In this document: one piece after another, positions 48,199-56,814 of the stretch | Numbering within the stretch: position 1 is the stretch's first letter | Layout: each line of letters starts with the position of its first letter | Assembly: GCF_035934735.1 (NCBI RefSeq) | Contig: NZ_CP142396.1 | Coordinates: forward strand, 1,612,001 to 1,676,000 | Direction: 5' to 3' | From: Sedimentibacter sp. MB31-C6 | Lineage (GTDB): Bacteria > Bacillota > Clostridia > Tissierellales > Sedimentibacteraceae | Length of the DNA: 64,000 nucleotides | Position numbers and translations under genes: made by a program | The notes under the pieces: generated by a model | Seen by the model: only the letters and a program-made list of their open reading frames with translations | What the model was told of the DNA's origin: nothing | Database searches by the model: none

Positions 48199-48954
48199 AT
48201 GCAAAATGAATTTTCAAGGACACAACTATTATTAGGCGAAGAAGCCATGAAAAAGCTAAAAGAATCTACTGTTGCAATATTTGGCATTGGTGGTGTTGGT
48301 TCTTATGTTACAGAGGCTTTAGTTAGAAGTGGTATAGGCAAATTTGTTTTATTTGATGATGATAAAGTATGTCTAACGAATATAAATAGACAACTAATTG
48401 CTACAAGAAAAACTATTGGAAGAAAAAAAGTTGAAGTTATGGCTGAAAGAATATTAGATATAAATCCAAATGCTGAAGTTATCACAAATGCATGTTTTTA
48501 TATGCCTGAAAATGCAGATGATTACGATTTGACTAAATACGATTATATTGTTGATGCTATAGATACAGTAACGGCTAAAATAGAATTGATAATGAGATCT
48601 AAAACTAATAATATACCTATTATAAGTAGCATGGGTGCAGGTAATAAGTTAAATCCAACACAATTAGAAGTTGCAGATATATATAAAACTTCAGTTTGTC
48701 CTTTAGCTAGGGTAATGAGACAAGAACTAAAAAAACGAGGGATAAAAAAATTAAAGGTTGTTTATTCAAAAGAGCAACCATTAAAACCAAATGATAATAT
48801 GAATCCTAGTTGTAAAACTAATTGTGTATGTCCACCAGGAACAACTAGAAAATGTACAGATAAAAGAGCAATTCCTGGTAGTGTTTCCTTCGTACCATCT
48901 GTGGCAGGACTTATTATAGCTAGTGAAGTAATTAAAGATTTAGTTGCTGAGTAA
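48199..48954 (+). CDS. tcdA: tRNA threonylcarbamoyladenosine dehydratase (TcdA/CsdL)
   Basis: A 251-residue E1-like ThiF-family enzyme. The ATP-binding loop is VAIFGIGGVGSYVTEALVRSG and the adenylation region has NINRQLIAT and VDAIDTVTAKIELI. A Cys-rich insert (CKTNCVCPPGTTRKC) and PSVAGLIIASEVIKDL near the end fit TcdA. It dehydrates t6A37 of ANN-decoding tRNAs to the cyclic form. Start follows GAAAGGAAAGGTTTT. Confidence 0.92.
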   Translation: MQNEFSRTQLLLGEEAMKKLKESTVAIFGIGGVGSYVTEALVRSGIGKFVLFDDDKVCLTNINRQLIATRKTIGRKKVEVMAERILDINPNAEVITNACFYMPENADDYDLTKYDYIVDAIDTVTAKIELIMRSKTNNIPIISSMGAGNKLNPTQLEVADIYKTSVCPLARVMRQELKKRGIKKLKVVYSKEQPLKPNDNMNPSCKTNCVCPPGTTRKCTDKRAIPGSVSFVPSVAGLIIASEVIKDLVAE

Positions 48955-48980
48955 ATAAATTATATAATGGGTAAATAATA

Positions 48981-49027
48981 AAAGCACTCAATATTTTTAA
49001 ATTGAAAATATTAAGTGCTTATTTTAT
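48981..49027. terminator. Intrinsic terminator between tcdA and the LDCC gene
   Basis: AAGCACTCAATATTTT / AAAATATTAAGTGCTT (from 48982), about 16 bp with one mismatch, followed by ATTTTATT; the other strand has TTTTATTATTT. Probably bidirectional. Confidence 0.8.
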
Positions 49028-49034
49028 TAAATTA

Positions 49035-49172
49035 TTAATTTTTATTTTTTTTAGTATTGTCATCATTTCTGTTTAATCCACAACAATCTAATTTTTCATT
49101 TCCAAAAGATTTATTATTTTCTTCTGCGAGTTTTTTAATAAAGTTATTGTAAATTTTTTTTAATTTATTCAA
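49035..49172 (-). CDS. LDCC-motif small protein, putative metal-binding
   Basis: A 45-residue frame too short for many gene callers: TTG at 49170-49172 behind AGGAGG at a 5-base spacing, stop at 49035-49037. The protein is MNKLKKIYNNFIKKLAEENN followed by KSFGNEKLDCCGLNRND and a Lys/Asn-rich end. The FG(N)xxLDCC core is shared by a family of very small Firmicute proteins annotated as LDCC-motif putative metal-binding proteins. It sits alone between two convergent/divergent terminators. The paired cysteines suggest metal or redox binding; function unknown. Confidence 0.72.
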   Translation of the reverse strand: MNKLKKIYNNFIKKLAEENNKSFGNEKLDCCGLNRNDDNTKKNKN

Positions 49173-49265
49173 AATATCCTCCTAAGTTTATATTTATATT
49201 ACATATTTTAACCAAATATTATGAAGATTATATGAAGAATAAATAGGAATTTTCAAATAACTTTA

Positions 49266-49826
49266 TTATTTACTTCGTACAGTTTTCAAGGCATTACTCC
49301 AAGATATAACTTGTTCAAGTAATATACTTATTTCTTCTTCGTGTCTAGGGTCAGGTTTGAATTCGCTCATATTCACAAAATCAGTGAATAGTGACAGCAT
49401 AACTTGAGCACGAACATCCGCCATTTGAAGTTCTCCTGCTATTTGTCTTAAATGTTCTACAGCACGAGCTCCACCAGCACTACCATAACTAACGAAACCA
49501 GCTGCTTTGTTATTCCACTCAGCAGCTAAAAAATCAATTGCATTTTTTAATGCTCCAGGAACACTATGATTATATTCTGCAGTTACAAATATGTAACCAT
49601 CAAATTCATTAATTTTAGATGACCATATTTTAGTATGATTTTTAGAATACTGTTGCATTCCCGCTGGTAATGGTTCATCATAAAGTGGTAAATTGTAATC
49701 TGCAACATCAATTAATTCAAACTCTGCATCTTTTCTATTTTTTGAAAGATTATAAACCCACTTTCCAACTGATTCTCCAATACGTCCAGGTCGCGTGCTA
49801 CCTATAATTATTGCTATTTTAATCAT
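49266..49826 (-). CDS. NADPH-dependent FMN reductase-family protein
   Basis: A 186-residue flavodoxin-like protein: MIKIAIIIGSTRPGRIGESVG (FMN phosphate loop), VTAEYNHSVPGALKNAIDFL and FVSYGSAGGARAVEHLRQ. This matches the NADPH-dependent FMN/azo/chromate reductase family; the physiological acceptor is unknown. ATG at 49826 follows GGAGGAGGAATT; the open frame extends 9 codons upstream. It diverges from the cadC-cadA operon. Confidence 0.9.
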   Translation of the reverse strand: MIKIAIIIGSTRPGRIGESVGKWVYNLSKNRKDAEFELIDVADYNLPLYDEPLPAGMQQYSKNHTKIWSSKINEFDGYIFVTAEYNHSVPGALKNAIDFLAAEWNNKAAGFVSYGSAGGARAVEHLRQIAGELQMADVRAQVMLSLFTDFVNMSEFKPDPRHEEEISILLEQVISWSNALKTVRSK

Positions 49827-49975
49827 AATTCCTCCTCCATTATTTATACACATAAGTTATATTTAATTTTAAAACTATATTGTAATGATACCCAGCTTAT
49901 TGAGTTTTAATCATTTATGTCTATATGTGCAACTAGTTATTTTGGTAATTTTACTTTTATAAGATATTAAAAGTA

Positions 49976-50041
49976 TTGACAGTTAATATCTTAAGTGTTA
50001 CTATATAATTAAACATATGAACCATTGCTCATACGTTCAAA
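49976..50041 (+). promoter_or_regulatory. cadC-cadA promoter and putative ArsR-family operator
   Basis: TTGACA (49976-49981) and TACTAT (49999-50004) are 17 bp apart. Just after the expected start site is an imperfect dyad ATATGAAC-CATTGCTC-ATACGTTC (about 50015-50038), in the style of ArsR/SmtB operators (TGAAC/GTTCA half-sites). Repressor binding here would block transcription until metal binds CadC. Confidence 0.65.
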
Positions 50042-50057
50042 GATAGAAAGGTGAATT

Positions 50058-50426
50058 ATGAATAATAAAATGAATATTGAAAATTGTGATTGTACAATTA
50101 TACATGATGATATTGTACGGAAAGTTAGCGATAACATGCCGGATGAAGAAGTTTTATATGATTTGGCTGAAATTTTTAAGGTTTTTGGAGATAAAACAAG
50201 AATTAAAATAACATATGCTTTATTTGCATCAGAAATGTGTGTTTGTGATATAGCAGCACTGTTGAATATGACTCAGTCTGCAATATCTCATCAGCTACGA
50301 GTTTTAAAACAAGCAAGAATAGTCAAATTTAGAAGAGAAGGAAAAGTGGTTTACTATTCATTAGATGATGACCATGTGAAGCATATCTTTGATCAAGGGT
50401 TAAACCATGTTTTAGGGAAGCATTAG
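50058..50426 (+). CDS. cadC: ArsR/SmtB-family metal sensor, CadC type
   Basis: A 122-residue winged-helix repressor. It has N-terminal cysteines (Cys10, Cys12 in NCDCTI), the MCVCDIAALLN box (Cys61, Cys63) that forms the alpha3N site for Cd/Pb/Zn, the recognition helix MTQSAISHQLRVLKQA, and a C-terminal DDDHVKHIFDQGLNHVLGKH resembling the alpha5 zinc site. Metal binding should release it from the operator and induce cadA, which starts 12 bp downstream. Start follows GAAAGGTGAATT. Confidence 0.92.
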   Translation: MNNKMNIENCDCTIIHDDIVRKVSDNMPDEEVLYDLAEIFKVFGDKTRIKITYALFASEMCVCDIAALLNMTQSAISHQLRVLKQARIVKFRREGKVVYYSLDDDHVKHIFDQGLNHVLGKH

Positions 50427-50438
50427 GAGGCTATAAAG

Positions 50439-52562
50439 ATGGATAGTATAAAAAAAGAATTCATTTTAGAGAAGTTAGGGTGCGCAAGTTGTGCAGCAAA
50501 GATGGAAAATCAAATTAATGCACTTGAAAATATAAATAATGCAACAATTGATTTTGTATCAAAAAAATTAGTGTTAGAAACGAATGAGGATGATGTAAAT
50601 AATATTATTGATGAAGTCAAAAAAATAGTTACTAAAATTGAACCAGATGTAAAAGTAGTAACCATTGATAAATCTAATGAAACAAAGAAAAAAGTAGATA
50701 AAAATGAGGATGATGAAAATAAAAAAAATTTAATTAAAATAATAATAAGTGCTGTATTATTTGCAGCAGGGTTAATTTTGAAATTACCTGAATGGGCAAC
50801 ATTTTCTATATTTTTTGTTGGATATCTTGTAATAGGTGAAGAAGTTCTATTAAGAGCATTGAAAAATATATTGAAGGGGCAAGTTTTTGATGAAAATTTT
50901 TTGATGAGTATTGCTACAATTGGTGCATTTGTTATAGGAGAATATCCTGAGGGAATAGCAGTAATGTTATTTTATCAAATAGGTGAATTATTCCAAGATT
51001 TAGCTGTAGATCGTTCTAGAAAATCAATAAGTGATTTGATGGATATACGACCTGATTATGCAAATCTTAAAATTGGTGATGAGATAAAGCAAGTTTCTCC
51101 AGAAGAGGTTAAAATTAAAGATATTGTAATTGTAAAGCCTGGAGAAAAAATACCACTAGATGGTGTAATTATAGAAGGAAATTCAATGGTTGATACATCT
51201 TCATTAACAGGAGAGTCAGTACCAAGGGAAGTTGGGACAAGCAATGATGTACTTAGCGGATTTATAAATAAAAATGGCGTTTTAACTATTAGTGTTACAA
51301 AAGAATTTGGTGAATCAACTGTAGCTAAGATTTTAGATTTAGTTGAAAATGCTAGCAGTAAAAAAGCTCCAACAGAAAAATTTATTACAAAGTTTGCAAG
51401 GTATTATACACCAGTTGTTGTTATTACTGCGCTTTTATTAGCAGTATTACCACCATTAGTAATTAAGGATGCAGCATTTTCTGATTGGGGTTACAGAGCT
51501 TTGATTTTCCTAGTAATATCATGTCCTTGTGCACTCGTTATTTCAATTCCATTAGGATTTTTTGGTGGTATAGGAGGAGCATCGAAACGAGGAATTTTAG
51601 TTAAAGGAAGTAATTATTTAGAAGCATTAAATAATGTTGATACAGTTGTATTTGATAAAACAGGAACATTAACAAAGGGTGTTTTTAATGTAACTGATAT
51701 TATAATGCAAAATGAATTCACAAGGGAAAGATTGTTAGAGATTGCTGCATATGCGGAAAGTTTCTCTAACCATCCTATAGCAACGTCGATTTTAAAAGCA
51801 TATGGCAAAGAAATAGATAGAAGTATAATTGAAGATTATGATGAGTTAACTGGATATGGTATTAAAGTTAAAGTTGATGGCAAAGAAATACTAGCTGGAA
51901 ATGTAAAATTAATGATTGAAGAGAATATTGATTATAGCAAAACTGATTCTATTGGTACAGTTGTGCATATATCACAGGATGGGATATATGCAGGTTGTAT
52001 TATAATTTCCGATGAAGTTAAGGAAGATTCAAAGTTAGCAGTTAAAGAATTAAAAAATATTGGTGTCAGTAAAACGGTGATGCTTACTGGAGATTTGAAA
52101 ACTGTCGGGAATAAGGTTGGAAAAGAGCTTGGGATAGATGAAGTATATTCAGAACTTTTGCCTGCTGATAAAGTTGAAAAGCTTGAAGAAATAAATAGTG
52201 TGAAATCTCCTAAAGGAAAGTTAGTTTTTGTAGGAGACGGTATTAATGATGCTCCTGTATTGGCAAGGGCAGATATTGGAATGGCTATGGGAGGTTTGGG
52301 CTCTGATGCAGCTATTGAAGCAGCTGATATTGTAATAATGACAGACGAACCTTCTAAGATAGCAATGTCTATTAAGATAGCAAAAAGAACTAACAAGATT
52401 GTATGGGAAAATATTATATTTGCTATAGGGATTAAAATTGTATTTCTTGCTTTAGGTGCTTTTGGATTAACATCTATGTGGCAAGCAGTTTTTGCAGATG
52501 TTGGAGTAGCTGTAATAGCTATATTAAATTCAATGAGAGCCATGAATGTAAAAAAAATATAA
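50439..52562 (+). CDS. cadA: Cd2+/Zn2+/Pb2+-exporting P1B-type ATPase
   Basis: A 707-residue metal pump: one N-terminal HMA domain with GCASC (Cys15, Cys18), a Lys/Asp-rich linker (about 80-100), about eight membrane spans, the CPC motif in VISCPCALVISIP that defines Zn/Cd/Pb ATPases, the phosphorylated Asp in VFDKTGTLTKG, the actuator TGE (TSSLTGESVPRE) and GDGINDAPVLARA. It exports soft divalent metals across the plasma membrane. It is co-transcribed with cadC and ends at a strong terminator. Confidence 0.95.
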   Translation: MDSIKKEFILEKLGCASCAAKMENQINALENINNATIDFVSKKLVLETNEDDVNNIIDEVKKIVTKIEPDVKVVTIDKSNETKKKVDKNEDDENKKNLIKIIISAVLFAAGLILKLPEWATFSIFFVGYLVIGEEVLLRALKNILKGQVFDENFLMSIATIGAFVIGEYPEGIAVMLFYQIGELFQDLAVDRSRKSISDLMDIRPDYANLKIGDEIKQVSPEEVKIKDIVIVKPGEKIPLDGVIIEGNSMVDTSSLTGESVPREVGTSNDVLSGFINKNGVLTISVTKEFGESTVAKILDLVENASSKKAPTEKFITKFARYYTPVVVITALLLAVLPPLVIKDAAFSDWGYRALIFLVISCPCALVISIPLGFFGGIGGASKRGILVKGSNYLEALNNVDTVVFDKTGTLTKGVFNVTDIIMQNEFTRERLLEIAAYAESFSNHPIATSILKAYGKEIDRSIIEDYDELTGYGIKVKVDGKEILAGNVKLMIEENIDYSKTDSIGTVVHISQDGIYAGCIIISDEVKEDSKLAVKELKNIGVSKTVMLTGDLKTVGNKVGKELGIDEVYSELLPADKVEKLEEINSVKSPKGKLVFVGDGINDAPVLARADIGMAMGGLGSDAAIEAADIVIMTDEPSKIAMSIKIAKRTNKIVWENIIFAIGIKIVFLALGAFGLTSMWQAVFADVGVAVIAILNSMRAMNVKKI

Positions 52563-52578
52563 CAAGTCAAAAAGATGT

Positions 52579-52609
52579 CTCTCCACCGTTGTAGGTGGGG
52601 AGCTTTTTT
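52579..52609 (+). terminator. Terminator of the cadC-cadA operon
   Basis: CTCTCCACC (52579-52587) pairs with GGTGGGGAG (52594-52602) with one G-T wobble, then C and six T. The T-run is also the first part of the left arm of the next hairpin. Confidence 0.85.
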
Positions 52610-52769
52610 ATTATATAGGAAAGTTCTTCTTTCCTATATAATAAAAAACGAGGATTGCAAAGGACGGAACGTCCTTGCCGTTAAGGGGGGTGCTCAGTAA
52701 AAATGCTTTAATAAAGCATTTTTACGCCGAAGGGGGACATAGGTCCCCCTAGCGGCGTTGCGAAGCAAC
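52604..52769. repeat. Dense cassette of tandem hairpins
   Basis: Five hairpins are packed end to end in about 165 bp: a perfect 20-bp stem (52604-52623 with 52629-52648, arm TTTTTTATTATATAGGAAAG); AAGGACG/CGTCCTT (about 52660-52676); GTAAAAATGCTTTA/TAAAGCATTTTTAC (52697-52725); CGCCG-AGGGGGAC/GTCCCCCT-GCGGCG (52725-52757); and GTTGCGAAGCAAC (52757-52769), whose GCGAAGC core is an exceptionally stable DNA mini-hairpin. GC content is higher than in neighbouring intergenic DNA. There is no ORF. The remaining gap to the DegV gene (52770-52931) is plain AT-rich sequence. Confidence 0.75.
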
Positions 52770-52931
52770 TCTTTTTAAATGAAAAATACTAAATTCATGT
52801 ATAAGTAAATATATTTCTATTGTAATGAAATTTGCATTATGGTAATATTAAAAATGAATAAGTATGTTTTAATATGTCGCATAAATAAATTTAGCAAAAT
52901 AAATCTAAATAATAAACAGGGGTATAGTAAA

Positions 52932-53804
52932 ATGAAGAATTATGTAATTTTTACTGAGTCAACAACAGATCTTCCAGCATATATGGTGGAAGAATTAGGT
53001 ATAGAGGTAATACCTATGACATTTGGTTTTGATAATGAAACTTATCTTAATTATTCCGATCATAGGGAGTTGGGTATACTTGAATTTTATGAAAGAATTA
53101 AAAATGGTGAGAGATCAACAACAACACTTATTAATTCAATGACTTTTATAGAATATTTTGAGCCTATCTTAAAAAGAGGAGACGATATATTATATATAGG
53201 ATTTTCCTCAGGATTAAGTGGTACATATGAATCTTCCCTATTAGCAGCAGAACAATTAATGGAGAAATATAAAGGCTCAAAAATTTTATGCGTTGATACT
53301 AAAGCTGCATCTATGGGAGAAGGGCTATTAGTGTATTCAGCAGTTAAAAAGAAAGAAGAAGGTTTAGATATAGAACAGCTTTATCAATGGGTCGTGGATA
53401 ACAGATTAAAGTTATGCCATTGGGTTACAGTAGATGATTTGAATCATTTGAAACGTGGTGGAAGAATTAGTGCAGTAACAGCTACATTAGGATCTGCTCT
53501 TAATGTAAAGCCTATTATACATGTAGATGATGATGGTCATTTAATTCCAGTAGCAAACATTAGGGGAAGAAAAAAATCAATTCATGAATTGTTAGAGCAT
53601 ATGGTTGAAACATGTACAAATCCAGAAGAACAAGTTATATTTATAAGCCATGCAGATTGTTTTGATGATGTTGACTACTTAGCAAATATCATTAAAGATA
53701 AACTACATGTAAAAGATGTAATATTGAATTACATGGGTCCAGTTATAGGCTCTCATACAGGACAAGGAGCAATTGCATTGTTTTTCTTTGGCACTCATAG
53801 ATAA
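52932..53804 (+). CDS. DegV-family fatty-acid-binding protein (second copy)
   Basis: A 290-residue DegV protein: YVIFTESTTDLPAYMVEEL, IPMTFGFDNETY, STTTLINSMTFIEYF, YIGFSSGLSGTYESSLLA (fatty-acid binding), VDTKAASMGEGLLVY, and DDLNHLKRGGRIS. The last motif and the GLSGTYES loop match FakB-like proteins closely, so a role in fatty-acid phosphorylation is plausible. The ATG at 52932 is the family start; the frame extends 31 codons upstream with no similarity. The ribosome binding site is only fair (CAGGGGTATAG). Confidence 0.9.
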   Translation: MKNYVIFTESTTDLPAYMVEELGIEVIPMTFGFDNETYLNYSDHRELGILEFYERIKNGERSTTTLINSMTFIEYFEPILKRGDDILYIGFSSGLSGTYESSLLAAEQLMEKYKGSKILCVDTKAASMGEGLLVYSAVKKKEEGLDIEQLYQWVVDNRLKLCHWVTVDDLNHLKRGGRISAVTATLGSALNVKPIIHVDDDGHLIPVANIRGRKKSIHELLEHMVETCTNPEEQVIFISHADCFDDVDYLANIIKDKLHVKDVILNYMGPVIGSHTGQGAIALFFFGTHR

Positions 53805-53892
53805 ATAATGTAATTGTGTTAAACAATGAATTATTTTAGTTAAAAAGATAGTTGTTGTATATTATTGGTTATATGAAAAGTTTGAAAATTAG

Positions 53893-53922
53893 TTGACATT
53901 TATTGATAATAAGGGTTATAAT
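53893..53922 (+). promoter_or_regulatory. Promoter of tRNA-Ser
   Basis: TTGACA (53893-53898) and TATAAT (53917-53922), 18 bp apart, both perfect consensus, 23 bp before the tRNA. Confidence 0.85.
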
Positions 53923-53944
53923 AATCTTTGCTGTAAAGCACATA

Positions 53945-54034
53945 GGAGAGTTGTCCGAGTGGTTGAAGGAGCACGCCTGGAAAGCGTGTATACGGGGAAC
54001 CGTATCGAGGGTTCGAATCCCTCATTCTCCGCCA
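53945..54034 (+). tRNA. tRNA-Ser (anticodon GGA)
   Basis: A 90-base class-II tRNA. Acceptor GGAGAGT pairs with ATTCTCC, with one G-U; D-arm CCGAGTGGTTGAAGG, anticodon arm CACGCCTGGAAAGCGTG with anticodon GGA (reads TCC/TCT), long variable arm TACGGGGAACCGTA, T-arm GAGGGTTCGAATCCCTC, and encoded GCCA end. It is preceded by a consensus promoter. Confidence 0.97.
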
Positions 54035-54076
54035 AATATTAAAAAGGTGTACAGGATTAAAGTCCTAGTATTTATA

Positions 54077-54117
54077 GTGAGGGTTTTGAATGTAAAATTC
54101 AAGACCCTCGCTTTTTT
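54077..54117. terminator. Terminator between tRNA-Ser and the convergent chemotaxis gene
   Basis: GTGAGGGTTTTGAAT (54077-54091) pairs with ATTCAAGACCCTCGC (54097-54111), then TTTTTT. It lies about 40 bp after the tRNA, so the primary transcript has a trailer. It may also serve the minus-strand gene. Confidence 0.85.
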
Positions 54118-54118
54118 A

Positions 54119-55834
54119 TTATTCAGATTCTATAAGATTAAATTTAGAAATAAGTTCTTTTAAAATATTAGATTGACCAGATAACTCTTCGCTTGCAGCT
54201 GCACTTTCCTCAGCAGTAGCGGCATTTGTTTGAACAACTGATGAAATTTGTTCTATTCCTTGGTTTATTTGAACAATTGCTGCAGTTTGTTCTTGCGAAG
54301 CTTCTGCAATTTCATTAATTAATGAAACAGATTCCATAGTTACTTTGGCACTCTTATCTAAAGAGCTAGCTGTTTTGTCAGCAATTTGAGATCCGTTTTC
54401 AACAGCTTTAATTGTTTCTTCTATTAAAACAGTAGTATTTTTTGCTGCTTCAGCTGATTTTCCAGCAAGGCTTCTAACTTCATCAGCTACAACTGCAAAG
54501 CCTTTTCCAGCTGTACCTGCACGAGCAGCTTCTACTGCAGCATTTAATGCAAGAATATTTGTTTGGAATGCTATATCTTCAATAATTTTGTTAATTTTTG
54601 AAATTTCAGAAGATTTTAAGGTAATTTTATTCATAGCTTCTACCATTTGATTCATCTGATTATTACTGTCATGCATTTCCTTTCCCGTAAATTCTGCCTT
54701 TTCATGTGCTGCTTTTGCATTTTCTGCATTTTTACTTACTTGTTCTGTAACTTCAGCAATGGATGCAGATAATTCTTCAATAGAACTTGCTTGTTCTGTT
54801 GCTCCCTGAGATAGTGCCTGAGCTGCATCTGAAACTTGCTCAGCTCCACTATACACCTGTTCTGATGATTGGTTTATCTGTAGTACTGTGGAATTTAAAT
54901 TAGAAATCAGAGCATCCATACTATCTTTCAGTTTTTTGAATTGACCTTCATATTTTTTATAGAGTTCTATTCTTAAATTTCCTTTAGATATATTATTTAA
55001 AGCATCAGAAATTTCATCTATATAATCTTGATAATTTACTAATCTATCAATTGTTAGATTAAAGGCATTTGCAAGTTGGCCTACTTCGTCTTTTGATTGA
55101 ACTGAAAGTTCAATATTGAAATTACCTTCTGCTATTTGTTGTGCAGCTACTGTAACTTTTTTGATAGGCTTGGAAATCCCGTTACTGATAAAAATGGTAA
55201 AAACAGCTGCAAGAATTAGTATAAATATTGTTAATATTACTACAGATCTGATAGTAGCTATCATTCCTTTATTTAAAATACTATTTACAGATTCGATGGG
55301 TACACCAACAAAGTAAACACCTATTATTTGTTTATTATTGTCGTACATAGGAGTATATCCGGTCATATATTTAGAACCTAATATATCAGCTTCACCAAAG
55401 TACATATTACCTTTTGAAATTTCTTGATATGCTTGTCCATTCCTATCTAATTCAGTACCAATTACTCTTTCGTTTTTGTCATCTTTAATAGTGGTTAATA
55501 CTCTAGTGAATTTGTTATCATTTTTTGTAAAAACAGTTGCAAGGACATCCATATCCTGAGAAAACTTATCAATATACTCAAATTTTCCTCCTATAGACTG
55601 ATTTTTGTCGTCAATTAATTCACCGTTAGTATTTAAACTGAGTGAACCAAATTGCTCTTCAAGGTATGTTTTAAGCATACTATTAGAACTTGTTAGTCTA
55701 TCCTCAATCAATGTATTAATAATATCATTGGTAACGTTAAAACTTTGAAACAATCCTATAGTAACAGTAAGTATTGAAGAAATTGTGATTAAAGTAATAA
55801 TTATTAATATAAGTTTTCCTTTTAAACTTTTCAT
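54119..55834 (-). CDS. Methyl-accepting chemotaxis protein
   Basis: A 571-residue receptor: N-terminal span (about 8-30), extracellular Cache-type sensor domain (about 35-185; [20 protein letters not shown]), second span (about 190-212), HAMP ([20 protein letters not shown]) and a long cytoplasmic signalling domain with the conserved hairpin tip [24 protein letters not shown] and adaptation-type helix segments ([14 protein letters not shown]). The ligand cannot be deduced. Start follows CAGGAGGTAGCATA. No other chemotaxis or flagellar genes are nearby. Confidence 0.95.
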   Translation of the reverse strand: MKSLKGKLILIIITLITISSILTVTIGLFQSFNVTNDIINTLIEDRLTSSNSMLKTYLEEQFGSLSLNTNGELIDDKNQSIGGKFEYIDKFSQDMDVLATVFTKNDNKFTRVLTTIKDDKNERVIGTELDRNGQAYQEISKGNMYFGEADILGSKYMTGYTPMYDNNKQIIGVYFVGVPIESVNSILNKGMIATIRSVVILTIFILILAAVFTIFISNGISKPIKKVTVAAQQIAEGNFNIELSVQSKDEVGQLANAFNLTIDRLVNYQDYIDEISDALNNISKGNLRIELYKKYEGQFKKLKDSMDALISNLNSTVLQINQSSEQVYSGAEQVSDAAQALSQGATEQASSIEELSASIAEVTEQVSKNAENAKAAHEKAEFTGKEMHDSNNQMNQMVEAMNKITLKSSEISKINKIIEDIAFQTNILALNAAVEAARAGTAGKGFAVVADEVRSLAGKSAEAAKNTTVLIEETIKAVENGSQIADKTASSLDKSAKVTMESVSLINEIAEASQEQTAAIVQINQGIEQISSVVQTNAATAEESAAASEELSGQSNILKELISKFNLIESE

Positions 55835-56057
55835 TATGCTACCTCCTGAGAATATCTCATATTTAGTATAATTCTATTGCAATTGTCTTACATATTTTTT
55901 TACATAGTGTTTCCTCCTTTAAATTATATATATTATATTGCATTATATACCACAAAATCCTACATTTCAAACAAAAAATACAAATATATCCAATGTTATT
56001 TATTTTTTCATTATATTTTAATAAAATTTCAATAGAAGATGAAAAATATATGGAAAT

Positions 56058-56103
56058 AAAAGTACAAAAATTTACGTAATATTGAGTAAATTTTTGTACT
56101 TTT
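56058..56103. repeat. Orphan 18-bp perfect inverted repeat between divergent genes
   Basis: AAAAGTACAAAAATTTAC (56058-56075) and GTAAATTTTTGTACTTTT (56086-56103), loop of 10. It has T-rich ends on both strands like a bidirectional terminator, but it lies in the 437-bp gap between genes that both point away from it. The rest of that gap (55835-56271) holds only AT-rich DNA and the tetR promoter. Confidence 0.7.
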
Positions 56104-56161
56104 TAATTATGTATTTAATTCAAGTTGTTAGATTTAGTTTTTTTAAAAACCTGTATTATTG

Positions 56162-56189
56162 TTGACATTTTAATAAAATATAATATAAT
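56162..56189 (+). promoter_or_regulatory. Promoter of the tetR-like gene
   Basis: TTGACA (56162-56167) and TATAAT (56184-56189) with 16 bp between; transcription should start about 75 bp before the gene. I see no copy of the TAGACA/TGTCTA element found upstream of the radical-SAM genes. Confidence 0.65.
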
Positions 56190-56271
56190 ACTAATTAATT
56201 AAGATGTGAATACAATATAGTGTTGAGTAAATGTAAATACACCTATTTGTAAGCAGAGGGGTGATAAGATT

Positions 56272-56814
56272 ATGTCAGATTCTCAAATAACTAAACGAGC
56301 ATTGGCTGATGCTATGAAGGAATTAATGTCTGTTCGTCCAATGAAGAAAATTAGTATAGGAGACATTGTTGAACGCTGCAATATGAATAGGCAAAGTTTT
56401 TATTATCATTTTAAGGACAAATATGATTTAGTAAATTGGATTTACTATACAGAATTTGTTGTAAAAGTTAAAGATAATTTATCTATGACTTCTTGGGAGT
56501 TTTTAGAGAAAATATGTGAATATTTTTATGATAATAAGAAGTTTTATACAAATGCATTTAAAGTTTCTGGTCAAAATTCATTTTCTGAATATTTTGTTGA
56601 AGTATTACATCCCATTTTAATTGTTCATTTAAACGACGTTTTTAATAAAAAGAAAAATGTAGATTTTTATGCTACTTTTTTTGCTGATGCTATAAGGGTT
56701 TCTATTTATCGCTGGTTAATAGAGGGAGCTAAAATTCCGCCTAAGGAATTTGTTAGTTTAATAAAAGCAGCTTTAACTGGAGCTGCTGTAAAGTTAGTAA
56801 ATGATTTATATTAA
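56272..56814 (+). CDS. TetR/AcrR-family regulator (DhaS-like)
   Basis: A 180-residue regulator with an N-terminal HTH: QITKRALADAMKELMSVRPM, ISIGDIVERCNMNRQSFYYHFKDKYDLVNW (helix-turn-helix, about 25-57). The C-terminal region (about 75-180) is helical and resembles the TetR_C_8 type of DhaS-like proteins; no ligand is evident. The stop overlaps the end of the convergent pseudoenzyme gene by 4 bp. Its position beside the radical-SAM pair suggests that it regulates them. Start follows AGAGGGGTGATAAGATT. Confidence 0.88.
   Translation: MSDSQITKRALADAMKELMSVRPMKKISIGDIVERCNMNRQSFYYHFKDKYDLVNWIYYTEFVVKVKDNLSMTSWEFLEKICEYFYDNKKFYTNAFKVSGQNSFSEYFVEVLHPILIVHLNDVFNKKKNVDFYATFFADAIRVSIYRWLIEGAKIPPKEFVSLIKAALTGAAVKLVNDLY

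Noticed and set aside
51932-52570. Open frame of 212 codons on the minus strand inside cadA
   Set aside because: It is fully antisense to the conserved cadA gene, has no ribosome binding site or recognisable domain, and has the low-complexity Ile/Ser/Pro composition expected of a shadow frame.
54119-54163. Plus-strand frame 53903-54163 covering tRNA-Ser
   Set aside because: It runs through the tRNA and its terminator and encodes nothing recognisable; the tRNA explains the region.
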